From positions 310,001 to 374,000 of the forward strand of contig JAGTJL010000025.1 in the NCBI GenBank assembly GCA_020746875.1: a stretch of DNA of 64,000 nt, in the 5' to 3' direction. The stretch comes from Rhexocercosporidium sp. MPI-PUGE-AT-0058. Taxonomy: Eukaryota > Ascomycota > Leotiomycetes > Helotiales. The notes under the pieces are model-generated. The model was not told where the DNA came from. It made no database searches and was given only the letters and a program-made list of their open reading frames with translations. Shown piece by piece: positions 46,215 to 56,907 of this stretch (position 1 is its first letter; each line of letters opens with the position of its first letter). The position numbers were made by a program, and so were the translations under genes.

Positions 46215-47706
46215 TTAAACCACACCAAAGTTAGTCTTGACTCTTCTCCATATTTCTCTTCGGAATCCTGCAACCCAGACTCCGGTCCTACTCACTGCGT
46301 CGCCATTCTCCTTGACCCTTCTCAGCAGAAATTGCAAGCACTCCTGTGTACTCCCCCAAGTCAAACACTTGAATGCTCTTGGCCTAAGCTTCTCCTCCAT
46401 CTCACTTCCCTTCTCTCCTGCCTTGTTTTCTCCTCTCTCACACAGCTGCAGCAGTCCACAACTAATTTCATCTGCCATGCCCTGTAACTGACCATACTCT
46501 ATCTTGATTGTCGGCTTCCCTTGCTCAATCAAAGATTTCTGGATAGCGTACGCGCTCTTGATACTTGTCTCATTGTGGCTTGCAAGCACAAGAGCAACCT
46601 CTGGATACGGTTTCTTCTCATCCAGGCCCGTATATTTTTGCGTCAACAGCTTCTTCACAAGACCATCGTACGCTTTGTGCGTGTCTTCAATTTTGTCATG
46701 AATCAACTCCCGTCTCTCTGTAGCGATATACGCTCCTCTCACAAGCTTAATCCCCATGACCCATCCTTCATCTTGAGCCATTTTCAAGTACTTGAGGATG
46801 TTACCTGGCGTGGACTTGAGATATGCTTGGAAAGTGTTGTACATAAATGCTTGTCCGTCCCTGTTGAATTCTCGCATGAGGAGAAGTGTCCACTCGTCAA
46901 TTGTAGGCTGGAGGTCCTGCTGCTCCGCGTCAATCCATACACGGAGGTTTTTGGCTTTTGCAGCGCGGCAAAGGGAGAGCATCTCGCTCCACATGTGAGT
47001 TGGTGGGGACTCCTTATTGACTAGTGCTGAGAGGGTGGATGCTCCTGCGCCTGATAATCTAAGTGGCTGTCAGCTCCTGCATCTCACTTAACTGGTTCCT
47101 CTCCATGATTGCTCTAAGGTGATGAAATAGACTATCTTACTTCACAGCCATGAAATCTCCAGGGTCAATCATCCGCATAGTCTTCTCGTAGCCTTCTTTC
47201 CATCGTCTCACATCAATCTCCTCATTTCTAGCTTCTCCCTCATCAGCAGCGAACTCCTTTGAGTATCCCAGAATGACACCCTGAAACCCCACTTGTTTCA
47301 TCTGTGCCACAGTTTTCTTAACAGCTGCTTCGCAGTCGCCTGACACAAAATGCTCATAAATGATCTTGCGGACGAGCAGGCCAATGAGAGGATTCTTGTC
47401 CGGATTGAGGAATCGAGATGGCGACTTGGCGATGATGTTGAGAAGTGGCATGGAAATCTTCAGCAGACGTGGAGATGAGAGGATCGTTGTTATGAGGTAT
47501 GAGCGGAGAAGCAGAGGCGTTGGCATGAGTGAGAGAGGGGGAAGTGTTTTGGAGGAGGTTGGTTGAGCTGGCTGTGTTGGCATTGCCAGCGTGCTGGTCG
47601 TCGTCGTCGAAGAATGAGATTGTGAGTAGACTCGACATATCGGAGATCGATTACGATTCAATGATAGAAAGGTTCTCATAAGGGGTTTCATGCTGGATAC
47701 TCTCAC
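46215..47706 (-). CDS. PUT1: Proline dehydrogenase, mitochondrial
   Basis: A FAD enzyme of the inner mitochondrial membrane that oxidises proline to P5C, the first step of proline use as nitrogen source. Two exons, 47706-47141 and 47058-46215 (82-nt intron), give about 470 residues, in the fungal range. The N-terminus is rich in Ser, Arg and Thr without acids (MKPLMRTFLSLNRNRSPICR), as in mitochondrial presequences; the ATG at 47691 is an alternative start. Barrel motifs: NLRVWIDAEQQDLQP, FMYNTFQAYLK, GWVMGIKLVRGAY with ATERRELIHD, LVLASHNETS, EYGQLQGMADEIS, and the closing FLLRRVKENGDAVSRT with its substrate-binding arginines. It works with the P5C dehydrogenase at 4.4-6.3 kb. Confidence 0.93.
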
Positions 47707-48389
47707 TTTTCCGAAACCGTTTCTGCAAATAATCAGAAGTCAATTTGGAGAAGAGACAAGTCGACAGTTTGAAGCTGTACGTCAAGAGAGAACCCACCTA
47801 ATTGCGACCTGCCACTTTCGGACACATCACCATCTCATCATAGTACACAGATTTTCCGTCGCGGGTCTCCTGCCCCGCACTGTACTTGCTGTCGAAGTTT
47901 GTTAAGTCGGTAGTAGAATGGGGGTAGTTGATTGTCCTATCATTGGCTCAATAGTCTTATCATGCATATGCATATCACTTCACGGTCGACTCATATTGCA
48001 TTAGATCATTCATCAGCTCATCTACATGCAGCTTAATTTATCCGTGTATTTATTGTGGCAAATCGGATCTTGTCTTGGGTGTTTGCGGGATCGGATCCCG
48101 CGCTCTGGTGAAGGTGGACCCTCTGGATTCGGATTTGTCAACAAGGACATCCTGATTTCTTCTATGAACTTGAAATATCGACACATGCGTATGAGATATT
48201 ATTAAATCTATGATTGGCCTGCTAGATCATGTAAGTATTTGAACCTTTTAGCTTACCATTTCAACATTTATTCGAAAGTGGGGTGAATCTATAAGCAACT
48301 CTGTTGGTGTCACTTGATGCATTCATAACCCCACTCATGACGCCCACTTGAGATCCACGGTTTGAACAAGTCTGAATCTCAAAGATACG
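47707..48389. other. Intergenic upstream of proline dehydrogenase
   Basis: No gene. Contains a 17-base near-palindrome GCGGGATCGGATCCCGC at about 48087 that could be a hairpin or binding site; nothing else stands out. Confidence 0.45.
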
Positions 48390-49470
48390 TTGATTGTTAG
48401 ACCACGATACCACTACTCGTTTTTCGATGAACAGGGCCGAGAGATCAGGCTTGTCACCCTCCTCCCTAGATTTTTCGATGCTCCCGCTCATGTCTTGCTG
48501 CAAACGACATCGTTCACAGACGACAATGCTCCAGAGTACGAGGCGCTATCTTACACTTATGGTCCCCCCGATAGCCCCAAGATCATTAGAGTCGGCAACG
48601 AACCGTCTGATCATACGGCACTCGAACCCACAAGCAATCTCGCCCATAACTTACCTTATCAGAGCCGCGTATCAGAGCTGCGGATTCTGTGGGTAGATGC
48701 AATTTGCGCGAACTAGCAAAATTTTGAAGAGCGAAGCTCTCAGGTGATGAGATTGCCGGATCTGTATTTGAAGGCAACGGGAGTCGTTGTATGGCTTGGG
48801 CTATATGAACCCGATTCCGCTTTGGAATGAACCTTCTCTAAGGGATCATTTCTCCAATAGAATATACCTCCTCCACACCAAAGGATGGGTATGGTATGAT
48901 CCACTGGAGGAACAAGCCGTAAGGTCTCGACTAACTGCTGTGGTCACCTTTTTTCGACTCAAATACCGCCCCTACGCTAATTTGAGAAGCCTCGAAGATG
49001 CCACAAATCAGAAATGCGCGGATCCGAGAGATCGCACCTTCGCCATATTGTCACTAGCAAAGGACCTGGACCTAGAGCTAGAATATACGAAAACTGTAAA
49101 CAAAACATTCAAAGATGTTATGCCATGATACCTCGGATCTACGAAGAGGGAAAAGAGTTTTCGATCACGTACAGTTGTTTTGTTGTGATAGAGCTTTGTA
49201 TAGGACAGAGAATACCAACTTCGGTCTTGGCCTCAAGACAATCCAGCTTGGTGATGAGGTAGTCGTTCTTCTCGGGTCAAGTCTTACTGTTGCTCTGAGG
49301 GCTGGTGGCAAAGGCAAATGGTAGGTCGTGGAGGAGACCTATCTCGACGGCTCGCGTTATGGCGAGAGTTTATTAGGCCATCTACCAGAAGAAGGAAGGG
49401 TAGTCAGCAGTTTCGATAACTATATGGGATATTGGGCATATTTGTACGAAGGGAGCTGGGTACTCGGTTT
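48390..49470 (+). pseudogene. Decayed HET-domain (heterokaryon incompatibility) gene
   Basis: HET proteins trigger cell death after fusion of unlike fungal individuals. The start of the HET domain is plain: REIRLVTLLP, then EYEALSYTYGPP, LRILWVDAICAN. A TAG stop (48714-48716) stands where the family has Gln (INQ-x-N), followed in the same frame by QNFEERSSQVMRLPDLYLKA and VVVWLG. The frame is then lost near 48828 and later pieces appear in other phases: DPRDRTFAILSLA (about 49035) and GDEVVVLLG (about 49250) with ETYLDGSRYGESLLG. No ATG precedes the domain in frame. One nonsense change of CAG-to-TAG type plus at least two phase shifts make this a pseudogene. Confidence 0.82.
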
Positions 49471-50525
49471 GAAGATCTAAGATTAGGCCCTCTTCACAGT
49501 TTGTGGTCTCGTAAGAGGCATCCAGAAGATCGCCGTTAGACACGATACCTGAATGCAGAGACTGAAGAGGAGAAGAGGGAATGTAATTGGGGACAGGAGG
49601 CTTGATTACGAGCAGCCTTTGAAACGTTAAGTTCTTCGTCGGGAGTTTGTCTTGATATGAGCTGTAGTCTAGGAAGCATAGAAATTTGGCGCACTATTAA
49701 CCTGCATCGTTTAACTATTATCTATTTAATTCCCTTTTGCATATTTTCGAATCAATGGAAATATATTAAAACCACATCATCTATAATGTTTTTCTTTCTG
49801 GTGTGCCCAACGATATATTTATTGATTGGCGGGCTTCGCGATTTTTTGAAATGCAGTGTACTGAAGTCCCAATGGGTTGATCGGCTAGAAAAGGGTACGT
49901 GTATCTCTTGAGTATTTCTCTATCAAACACATGCCGTTCAATCTTCTTGGAAATGCAAAAGAGCTTGATCGAGTCCACCTTCAACTCTAAACCGGGAAGA
50001 ATATCTCAACGTTCGTGCAACTAATACCATCGCGATGATAAACGCTCTATCACTTGACGTCACTTGTTTTCTCTCCTTTGAGATTCCATTCTCTCAAGCT
50101 GGGTAAGGTAGCAATCCTATTTCTGTCGCGAGGAATCGAAGTTACCGCAACCTCTTATTCTCGGCTATCAACAGTATCCAAACTTCAACCAACCCCGCCC
50201 CTTTGTTAAGCGAGACCTTTCCTATTGTCTTTCCAGCGCACAATGCTACGTTCCTGCAAGTCCAAACACAATAGCACTACAGCAGGACTACTCCTCAATT
50301 ATTTATCTCAAGGAGAGATCTTTCTAACTTCTTCTGCTTCTTCTTCCCTGTTTCTAAAACAAACACTTCAAAGGTCTCCAACCTCAAACTACAAGATCTC
50401 GAGACAAACGTTGCTCTTGCTTGTCACAAGCCACTCAAGCATTCAGCACGAACACAGATAACAAAATTCAAACTCCAGTCTACCTCCATCGCCACATCTA
50501 CCTCAATCTCCTCAGACCCATCAAG
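49471..50525. other. Intergenic, nothing recognised
   Basis: No frame with family resemblance. A pyrimidine-rich stretch at 50320-50360 and CAAG-rich leader before 50526 could serve the small basic frame downstream. Confidence 0.4.
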
Positions 50526-50891
50526 ATGTCCGCCCGTACAGGACAAGTCTAGGGCACACCTGACAACAAATACGTCCCCATTCAAGGCCGCACCCGATCC
50601 GCCCGGGCCAAGACCCCGATCTTCGCTCCCACCACCCATCTGAAGAAGAATCCGAAGTGCTGGAATAAATACCAGTCTCACGCCAACCGATCCCAAACCC
50701 AAGCACCAGCCAACCAAGGTCGCGTCGTCAGGAATCGCGGTGGACTTGGAGGTCAGAAGCGAAGAGCTGCTTGGAGAAAGGGAAAGGGGGCTGCGAGGTT
50801 GAGAAGTCGAGTTCCGGGCAAGCAGCATCTGTGGGCGGGGAAGGATGAGGTCAGGAAAAACGCGATTGGTCAGTGGGAGTATGTTGATTGA
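50526..50891 (+). pseudogene. Small basic protein frame with one early stop
   Basis: From ATG 50526 the frame reads MSARTGQV, meets TAG at 50550, then stays open for 113 more codons to TGA at 50889-50891. The product would be about 121 residues and very basic (RTRSARAKTP, GGQKRRAAWRKGKGAARLR), with a defined C-terminus GQWEYVD. The codon would be CAG before a C-to-T change. No GT-AG pair of reasonable size removes the stop cleanly. Family unknown; it could be a pseudogene, a readthrough gene or chance. A run of 21 G follows (50896-50916). Confidence 0.4.
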
Positions 50892-50895
50892 GAGT

Positions 50896-50916
50896 GGGGG
50901 GGGGGGGGGGGGGGGG
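50896..50916 (+). repeat. Homopolymer, 21 G
   Basis: Uninterrupted G tract just after the small basic frame. The longer 28-G tract is at 787-814. Such tracts often vary in length between reads, so the exact count is unsure. Confidence 0.9.
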
Positions 50917-51199
50917 TAAACTCGGATTGTTGTGGATGTTATGGGATGGATGGTGTAAAGGCCTTCGCTACAGGGATGCATGTGCCTCATTGTAGCGATT
51001 TGGAATTGTGATTGGAATGAGACTGGAAAATGTGAAGAGGGTAGTAGTGTGGATATAAATACGCTGGCATGAATGGAATTGTCGCTGGTGATTCAAAGCT
51101 GCTTCTGCTCTTGAGACTTGCAGTTTTTGCTACTTGGCAGCCTCGGATTTCAGAACTCCTTTGTGCTTTCACGTCGAATGAGTATCCCATTTGACATAG

Positions 51200-51361
51200 T
51201 TCGGAAAGGGCAACTTGGATATTGTGTCTCTGCTCGTTGGAGCAGGCGCTAATATATTGGCTTGTGACAATATCGGGAAGACTGTCCTTGATGTAGCTCG
51301 AGACAACAGACAGAAGGCTGTATCAAGTTACCTTTCTGCTAGAATCGGGACTCGAATATAG
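51200..51361 (+). pseudogene. Ankyrin-repeat relic
   Basis: A 53-codon frame reads KGNLDIVSLLVGAGANILAC then DNIGKTVLDVARDNRQKA, one ankyrin repeat and the start of the next, ending ARIGTRI at TAG 51359-51361. A stop (TAG) directly precedes it and no start codon is in frame. It is probably the C-terminal scrap of a larger ankyrin gene. With the HET relic nearby it may be debris of a HET/NLR-type locus (inference). Confidence 0.6.
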
Positions 51362-51970
51362 GGTTCAAGTTATCGTTTACCAAGCGAAAGACAGGATTTT
51401 GGAGCGGGCAAGGACCAGCGAAGGACCTTTCTTCCGCAACCTAGGGCGCGCGGGGGGAAAGGTGGAACAGAACAACTCGTAAACGCTGAGAGGAGAACGT
51501 CTTGATATCGATCAGGCTTGGAATTGGAGATCCCAATGTGGCGGCAAGGGAGCAAGATATGTTCTAATGTCATGTTTGACGACTTCTGCGTGGTGTTTAT
51601 AGAGGGCGTGGAAGGAGGTATATATACAGATATCTATTGACATATATATATACATACTCTGCAAGCTGGCCGTCGGCGTGGCGGTGAGTAGAAAACACAA
51701 AGACATCAATGCTATCGTGACTGAAGAACGAGCTCACAGGGGATTGATCATGCCGCAAGTGGGATGTGGCATGAGGAGGGGTAGATAGATTGGATTTCAA
51801 AAACCTGCCTACGATCTATGTAACCAAAACATGGAATAAGCAGAAAACACCTCGCTATGCCATTCCGTTCCGTTCCATTACACGCCATGATCCAACCACA
51901 CCCCGCAAATACACTCCAAACCGAGCCTAGAGTACACGTCCCCACCTCCTAGCCTTCTAGAGGAGGGGGA

Positions 51971-54900
51971 TCAGATCCCCTGTACCTTCCGGTAACTGGG
52001 CGGTTTGATAGCTCGTCTGATCAACTTCCCTGCATATGGTGGGATGAGGGAGATTGCTGAGATGGCTGCGACGCGCCAGATGAATCCGCTGGGGAGTGTT
52101 AGTGAAAACGAACTTACTTTGCAAAGAAGGACAGGAAAGGAGTGGAAAAGGGGAGAGGGATGAAAGGAGAACATACAGCGTCACAATAAACTTCAAATCG
52201 AAATACCCTCCTAGGAAAGGGATACTGCCCAGGTAAAGCAACAGTGTTCCCAGAAGACTGACGATCATAATCGGATGCCAGGTCGTGACTTCAAAGGCCA
52301 CCATCGTGAGTTCATTCAGAATAAGAACCGTGAACGACACGGAAACCATGCGTGGCCCATCGACTTCAGTGAGGATCTGAGAAAGCCCTTGGATCATGCC
52401 GCCTTGGTAGATGGAGACCGCTACCCAGACGAAGAAAGTGCGATAGGAGAGGGATGATCCAGTCGTGAGTTCTTTGTAGAGTTCCGGGTACAAATTCGCG
52501 AGATTCTCGTCGACGTCTTTGTCGAGGACGAGAGAGAAGACGGGAGCCATCGTGTATACTGTAGCGTAGCCAACGAGAAGCCAGTCTTTGTATAACCCTT
52601 CTGGTTCGAACTTTATGGCGATGCTGTACATTGTTTGGGCGACTGAGATGATGAGACCGCGGTGGATGACGAATTGAGCAAGTTTGGCTGAGCGTTTGTA
52701 GGAATTGCGACCATGCCAGACGAGGAGTTTGGTGAGATGGCAGAATTGGGTGATGGAGAAGTCGGCGGCGAGAGATGCTTGTCGACCTTCTTTGCCGACA
52801 ATACCGACGCCTACGTCGGCAGCTTGAATCATGGAGACATCGTTGCCTCCATCGCCAATGCAGCAAATACGTTTCTTGGTGAAGTCCCGGATGAGGTGCG
52901 CGATGTCTGCTTTTTGAGTGGGGGAGCAACGGCAGGCGATTACTGCGGGGAGAAGGACAGCCAGGCTGATGAAGTCATGGCGGAAATGGGTGAGGAGGAG
53001 AGAAAGAGATTCGCCATCGATGAGAAGTGCGGAGTCTTTCTTGCCGCGTAGGAAGTCAAGATGGTCTTGGGCGTTGTCTTTGCGTTTGAGCTTGGCGATA
53101 GTGTGGATATATTGACCTCTGGCAACAAGTTTGGCTGAGACGGCGACGCAGCGAGCTGTTTCGACTTTGTCACCTGTCAACATCCAGATTTTGATGCCGG
53201 CGTTGCGAAGAAGCTCTAGTGATGGCTTGACGTCTTTCTGTAGCTTATCCTCTACACCAGTGACTCCAAGAAGCTCCAGATCGCGCTCGAGATAATGAGA
53301 TACAACACGAGCCATACCTGCATCACGACCATTGATCGCAACAGATGCTTCCTTGAAATTCGCAGCAAACTCTTTGTATTGTTGATTTGAGAGACGCTTT
53401 CGGCCCACGACAAGTGTTCGAAGACCTTCACGAGCCATGTTGCCAGTTTCTTCGTCAAGCCAATCGTTTGCTGCAACAATTGAAGTCATGACCGTGTCGG
53501 CACCCTTTTGGTAGAACCAGATCTCCCCAGCATCAGGACTTGTGACTCCTGATTTCTCGGATCCGTCCATAAATTGAACGATGATACCCATTCTCTTTCC
53601 ATCGGAAGTGAAAGGAAAGACTTCGAGAATGCGGACTCGAACAACAGGTCTGCCAGTGTCAACCGATTGTAGGAGCATCCCCTTTCGATCGCGATGGATC
53701 AATCGAAGACCGACAAGTTCGGTCCATTTGACAATCGCAATCTCATCAGGAGAAGAGGCTTGGTAAGACGTAAACGTGTGACCATTCTCTTCCTCTACGG
53801 TAGGTGTAACGTTGTGACAGATTGCCAGAGCCAAGACAACATCACGCACGCGCGCTCCAATCTCTCGACGAGTTCGAGTGGCTGTGACTGTACTTGAGGC
53901 CATGAAAGTGGATGAAGGAGTAATAAGCATAGCTGGTTGGTTCGGATCTGTAGATACAGGGATTGAAAACCCCTGCTTAATGTACGCAGTGACTTCATCC
54001 ATTGCCTCGTTGGCATAGGAGACAGTCCCAACGTGAATCTTCTTCATTTCCATCTCGTTCTGGGTCAAAGTCCCCGTTTTGTCGCTCAGAAGATACTCAA
54101 TTCGACCAAGTTCCTCGGGAATGGTACTTGTTCTGACAACCGCTCCTGCGATACCAGGATCCCGTTGAATGAACCACGAATAGACACTCTTTCCCATATC
54201 CAGATTTACTCGAAGACTGATCGGGACAATAGTGGAAAATAGGACCAGAAATCTCATGATCTTGACATACCACGGGGCTCGGCCTTCTACGTGTTCGAAA
54301 CCCTCAAGAGCTACTAGGACGATAGATAAAGTGAGAGTTAGAGCGCAAAGAATTTTGGTCAACGAATTGATCTCATATTCAAGCAGCCCAGTCTTTGAAC
54401 GAGAAGCCGAGGTCGAAAGTGCGGATCTTGTCTGAGGTCCAGTGTAAACAATGACAGCCAAAGTTGTAGCGTTCGAAGCGAGAACCGTGTTACACCAAGC
54501 AGTGTTGTCAATTGTCAAAGGAGCTGAATTTGAAGACGGCTCCTCTGAAGTGACCTCGTTCATTAAGGGGGATCGTCTTGGGAGGTACGGATCGTAGCCA
54601 TTGCGGCTTTTGGGTAGCAATTCCACTGTGCCAATAAACTCGTTGACCTTCTTGTCGGGCTTGCCCGCAACAATTCGCAGTCTAACAAATTCGGCTGGAT
54701 CGAGAGCTTGAGTTAGTGGCGAACCTAAGCGAAGTTTCCAATCAGTTTCGCCATCGAGCTGATCTGTCCGGATGAAGGTTTCTCCAACACCTCCAGCGTC
54801 CGCCGAAGGTGTATTCCCTAGTTCCGTAGTAGACTCGCTAGCATCAGCTCTCGTTGCAGTCGTTTCCTCGATCGCTGGATCCGATATTGGATCTACCAAG

Positions 54901-56063
54901 AGCGACTCAGGTACTGGAGGCAAATCAACCTCTTCCACCACGGCGACTGTCGACTCGTTTGTGAAGCTCTTTAGGATCACCACATCGGCTGGCACTCGTT
55001 GATCTTTCCCCAGCTTCAACACATCACCAACTTTTAAGTCTCGAGATTTTCGAATCACTTCTCGAACTTCCGAAGATGGTGATTGCCGTCTCCCTCCAAT
55101 TTCTGCGCTCTCCTCCTCTTCTTGGATATCTGACAACCTATCCGGGTCGATCAGCGGTGTCTTTTTGAACTTCCCCTTCCCCTTTGATTTCTTCTTCGCA
55201 TGGTACCTGTCCGAATTCCCAACTCCCACTTCATCAAAACGCAACACCGTATACCCCTCCGAATTGGCCTCCGTATCTCTCCTCCTCCGTCCAATGTCGT
55301 CCCATGCCTCCTTTCCCAGAGTAATCGCTAAAACAAAGACCAACGGCACGATGTAGGTCGAGAGGTATCCTATCCGTAGAGGGGGAATCGCTTGTGAGAG
55401 CGCGACGAGTAAAAAGTACATGTTGAAGAAGAAAGAAAATTCGTTATACAAAGTTCGTGGCAAGAAACTGATGGGGGTATATTTCGCATTAGAGACGGCA
55501 TTGGGAGGGAAGCGCGCGGATTGAGGTACGCCGATGGATACAGTCCGTGAGGATGCTGGATCATGCTCTTCTTCCTGCTCTGGTTCATTCTCCGGCGCCT
55601 GTTGTGATCCAGATGTCGAGAGGAAACTGGGCAGTCGTATGTGTGATCCTAGCCTATTGAAGGTCTCCATACTGGGCCGCCTCCGATGGCCTCCTCCTGG
55701 GAGTAACGGCGCATCATCCTCAGCGCTGTTGAAGCTGCCCGCAGATAATCGATTCGCCCCATCCAGGTCTGGTCCATCGTTCAGCAGTCCATGGGCGTCC
55801 TCATCTCTGTCCCGCCCCAGATCTCCATAACCTCTAGTCCGCTTGCCAAAACCTCGCAACCCACTCATACGCAGATTCCGTAACGGTATATGGCCCGTCC
55901 TCTGCTTCTCCTTTGATGTGCGATCTCTGCGCGACGACGAGGGCCCCGAGGGACTGGATGTGGTGACGGGATCAAGCTCCTGAATATCCAGGTCGAGGTC
56001 GGAATCCGAATCATCCGCTGGCGATTCGGGGGCATTTGATTGATGGTATGCGCTCGACGACAT
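51971..56063 (-). CDS. NEO1: P4-type ATPase (phospholipid flippase), Neo1/ATP9 subfamily
   Basis: Flips aminophospholipids to the cytosolic leaflet in Golgi/endosomal membranes. The main exon runs 56063-52177. An 88-nt intron (52176..52089) then leads to a short last exon coding GFIWRVAAISAISLIPPYAG and ending PPSYRKVQGI at 51971; without the splice the reading gives a wrong tail. About 1,335 residues, longer than yeast Neo1 because of an acidic/Ser-rich N-terminal ~180 residues and inserts. Motifs in order: P4-type FIRTDQLDGETDWKLR (actuator loop), ISLRVNLDMGK in TM4, phosphorylation site LSDKTGTLTQNEMEMKK, SYQASSPDEIAIVKW (nucleotide domain), IKIWMLTGDK and CCIGDGGNDVSMIQAADVG. Ten hydrophobic segments fit. 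No Cdc50-dependent features can be judged. Divergent to SEC16. Confidence 0.94.
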
Positions 56064-56907
56064 GCCTCATTGATGCGGGTGATGGAGTATGGGGGGGAGA
56101 TGGAGCGAGTGGGAGAAGTCGAGGTTCAATATGTACAGCTTGTTATCTGGTCTGGTGTCTGTCTGTTTGTCTTTCTTTCACTGTAGCCTTGCCTGCCATG
56201 CTCTGCTGCCGTGTCCAGGTTGCGTCGCCGTCTCAGCCACTGACACGCGGAGATGGAATTCTGGCTGAGAGGTTGATCCCGGTCCGCCGTATAATTATAT
56301 AATTATTGCTGCCCCCTTTTATAGCCGAGGCGAGATGGTCAGAGAGAGTCTGGAATTCGTGAGTATTTTCGTATGAGGATACTATCGTAATACCATAATG
56401 GTCCATTCCTGAGACGATTACCATGATTTTATTAAGGATTCTATGTCTTATCCCTCTCAATGTAATACATTTCGTCCTCTGCTTCCCCTGCTGGCATTCA
56501 TTCACACCTGCTCTGCCGCCCTCATCAGTCCTCACCGGTCGATCCCGGCCGCCGTAGCGCCTCGCAGCCGGAAAGCTGGCCTCAACCATCCGTCGCCTTG
56601 TCGCGAGAAATCCAGAGCTACTGGAACTTGTCCCTTCATACTTCACTTGAATCTGCCCTGTCAGACCCAGCCAGACCATGACTGCTTCTTCACTGTAGCA
56701 GATGGCTCTACTTCTCTCCTCTCTTCATACATAATTTGACTTAGTTGTTCTTTCGCGGATATTCTTGTATAAGTATGTCGGTCGGGCGCCCCTTTGTTTG
56801 CTGATGACGATGCTCGTGCAAGGACAGCAAGCACGCAAGTATCAGGGACAGCTGCTGACAGTACCCTTCAGTATTCAGTTCTTTTCCCACAAACACATAC
56901 CATCGCC
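56064..56907. promoter_or_regulatory. Shared upstream region of NEO1 and SEC16
   Basis: 844 bp between divergent start codons. Pyrimidine-rich tracts occur on both sides (for example CTTCTCTCCTCTCTTC near 56712) and TATAATTATATAATTAT at 56290. Upstream ATGs in the SEC16 leader (56794 in frame, 56805 out of frame) make translational control possible. Confidence 0.45.

Noticed and set aside
50424..50990. 188-codon minus-strand frame with a proline run
   Set aside because: It is the complement of the basic plus-strand frame and of the 21-G tract; composition follows from that.
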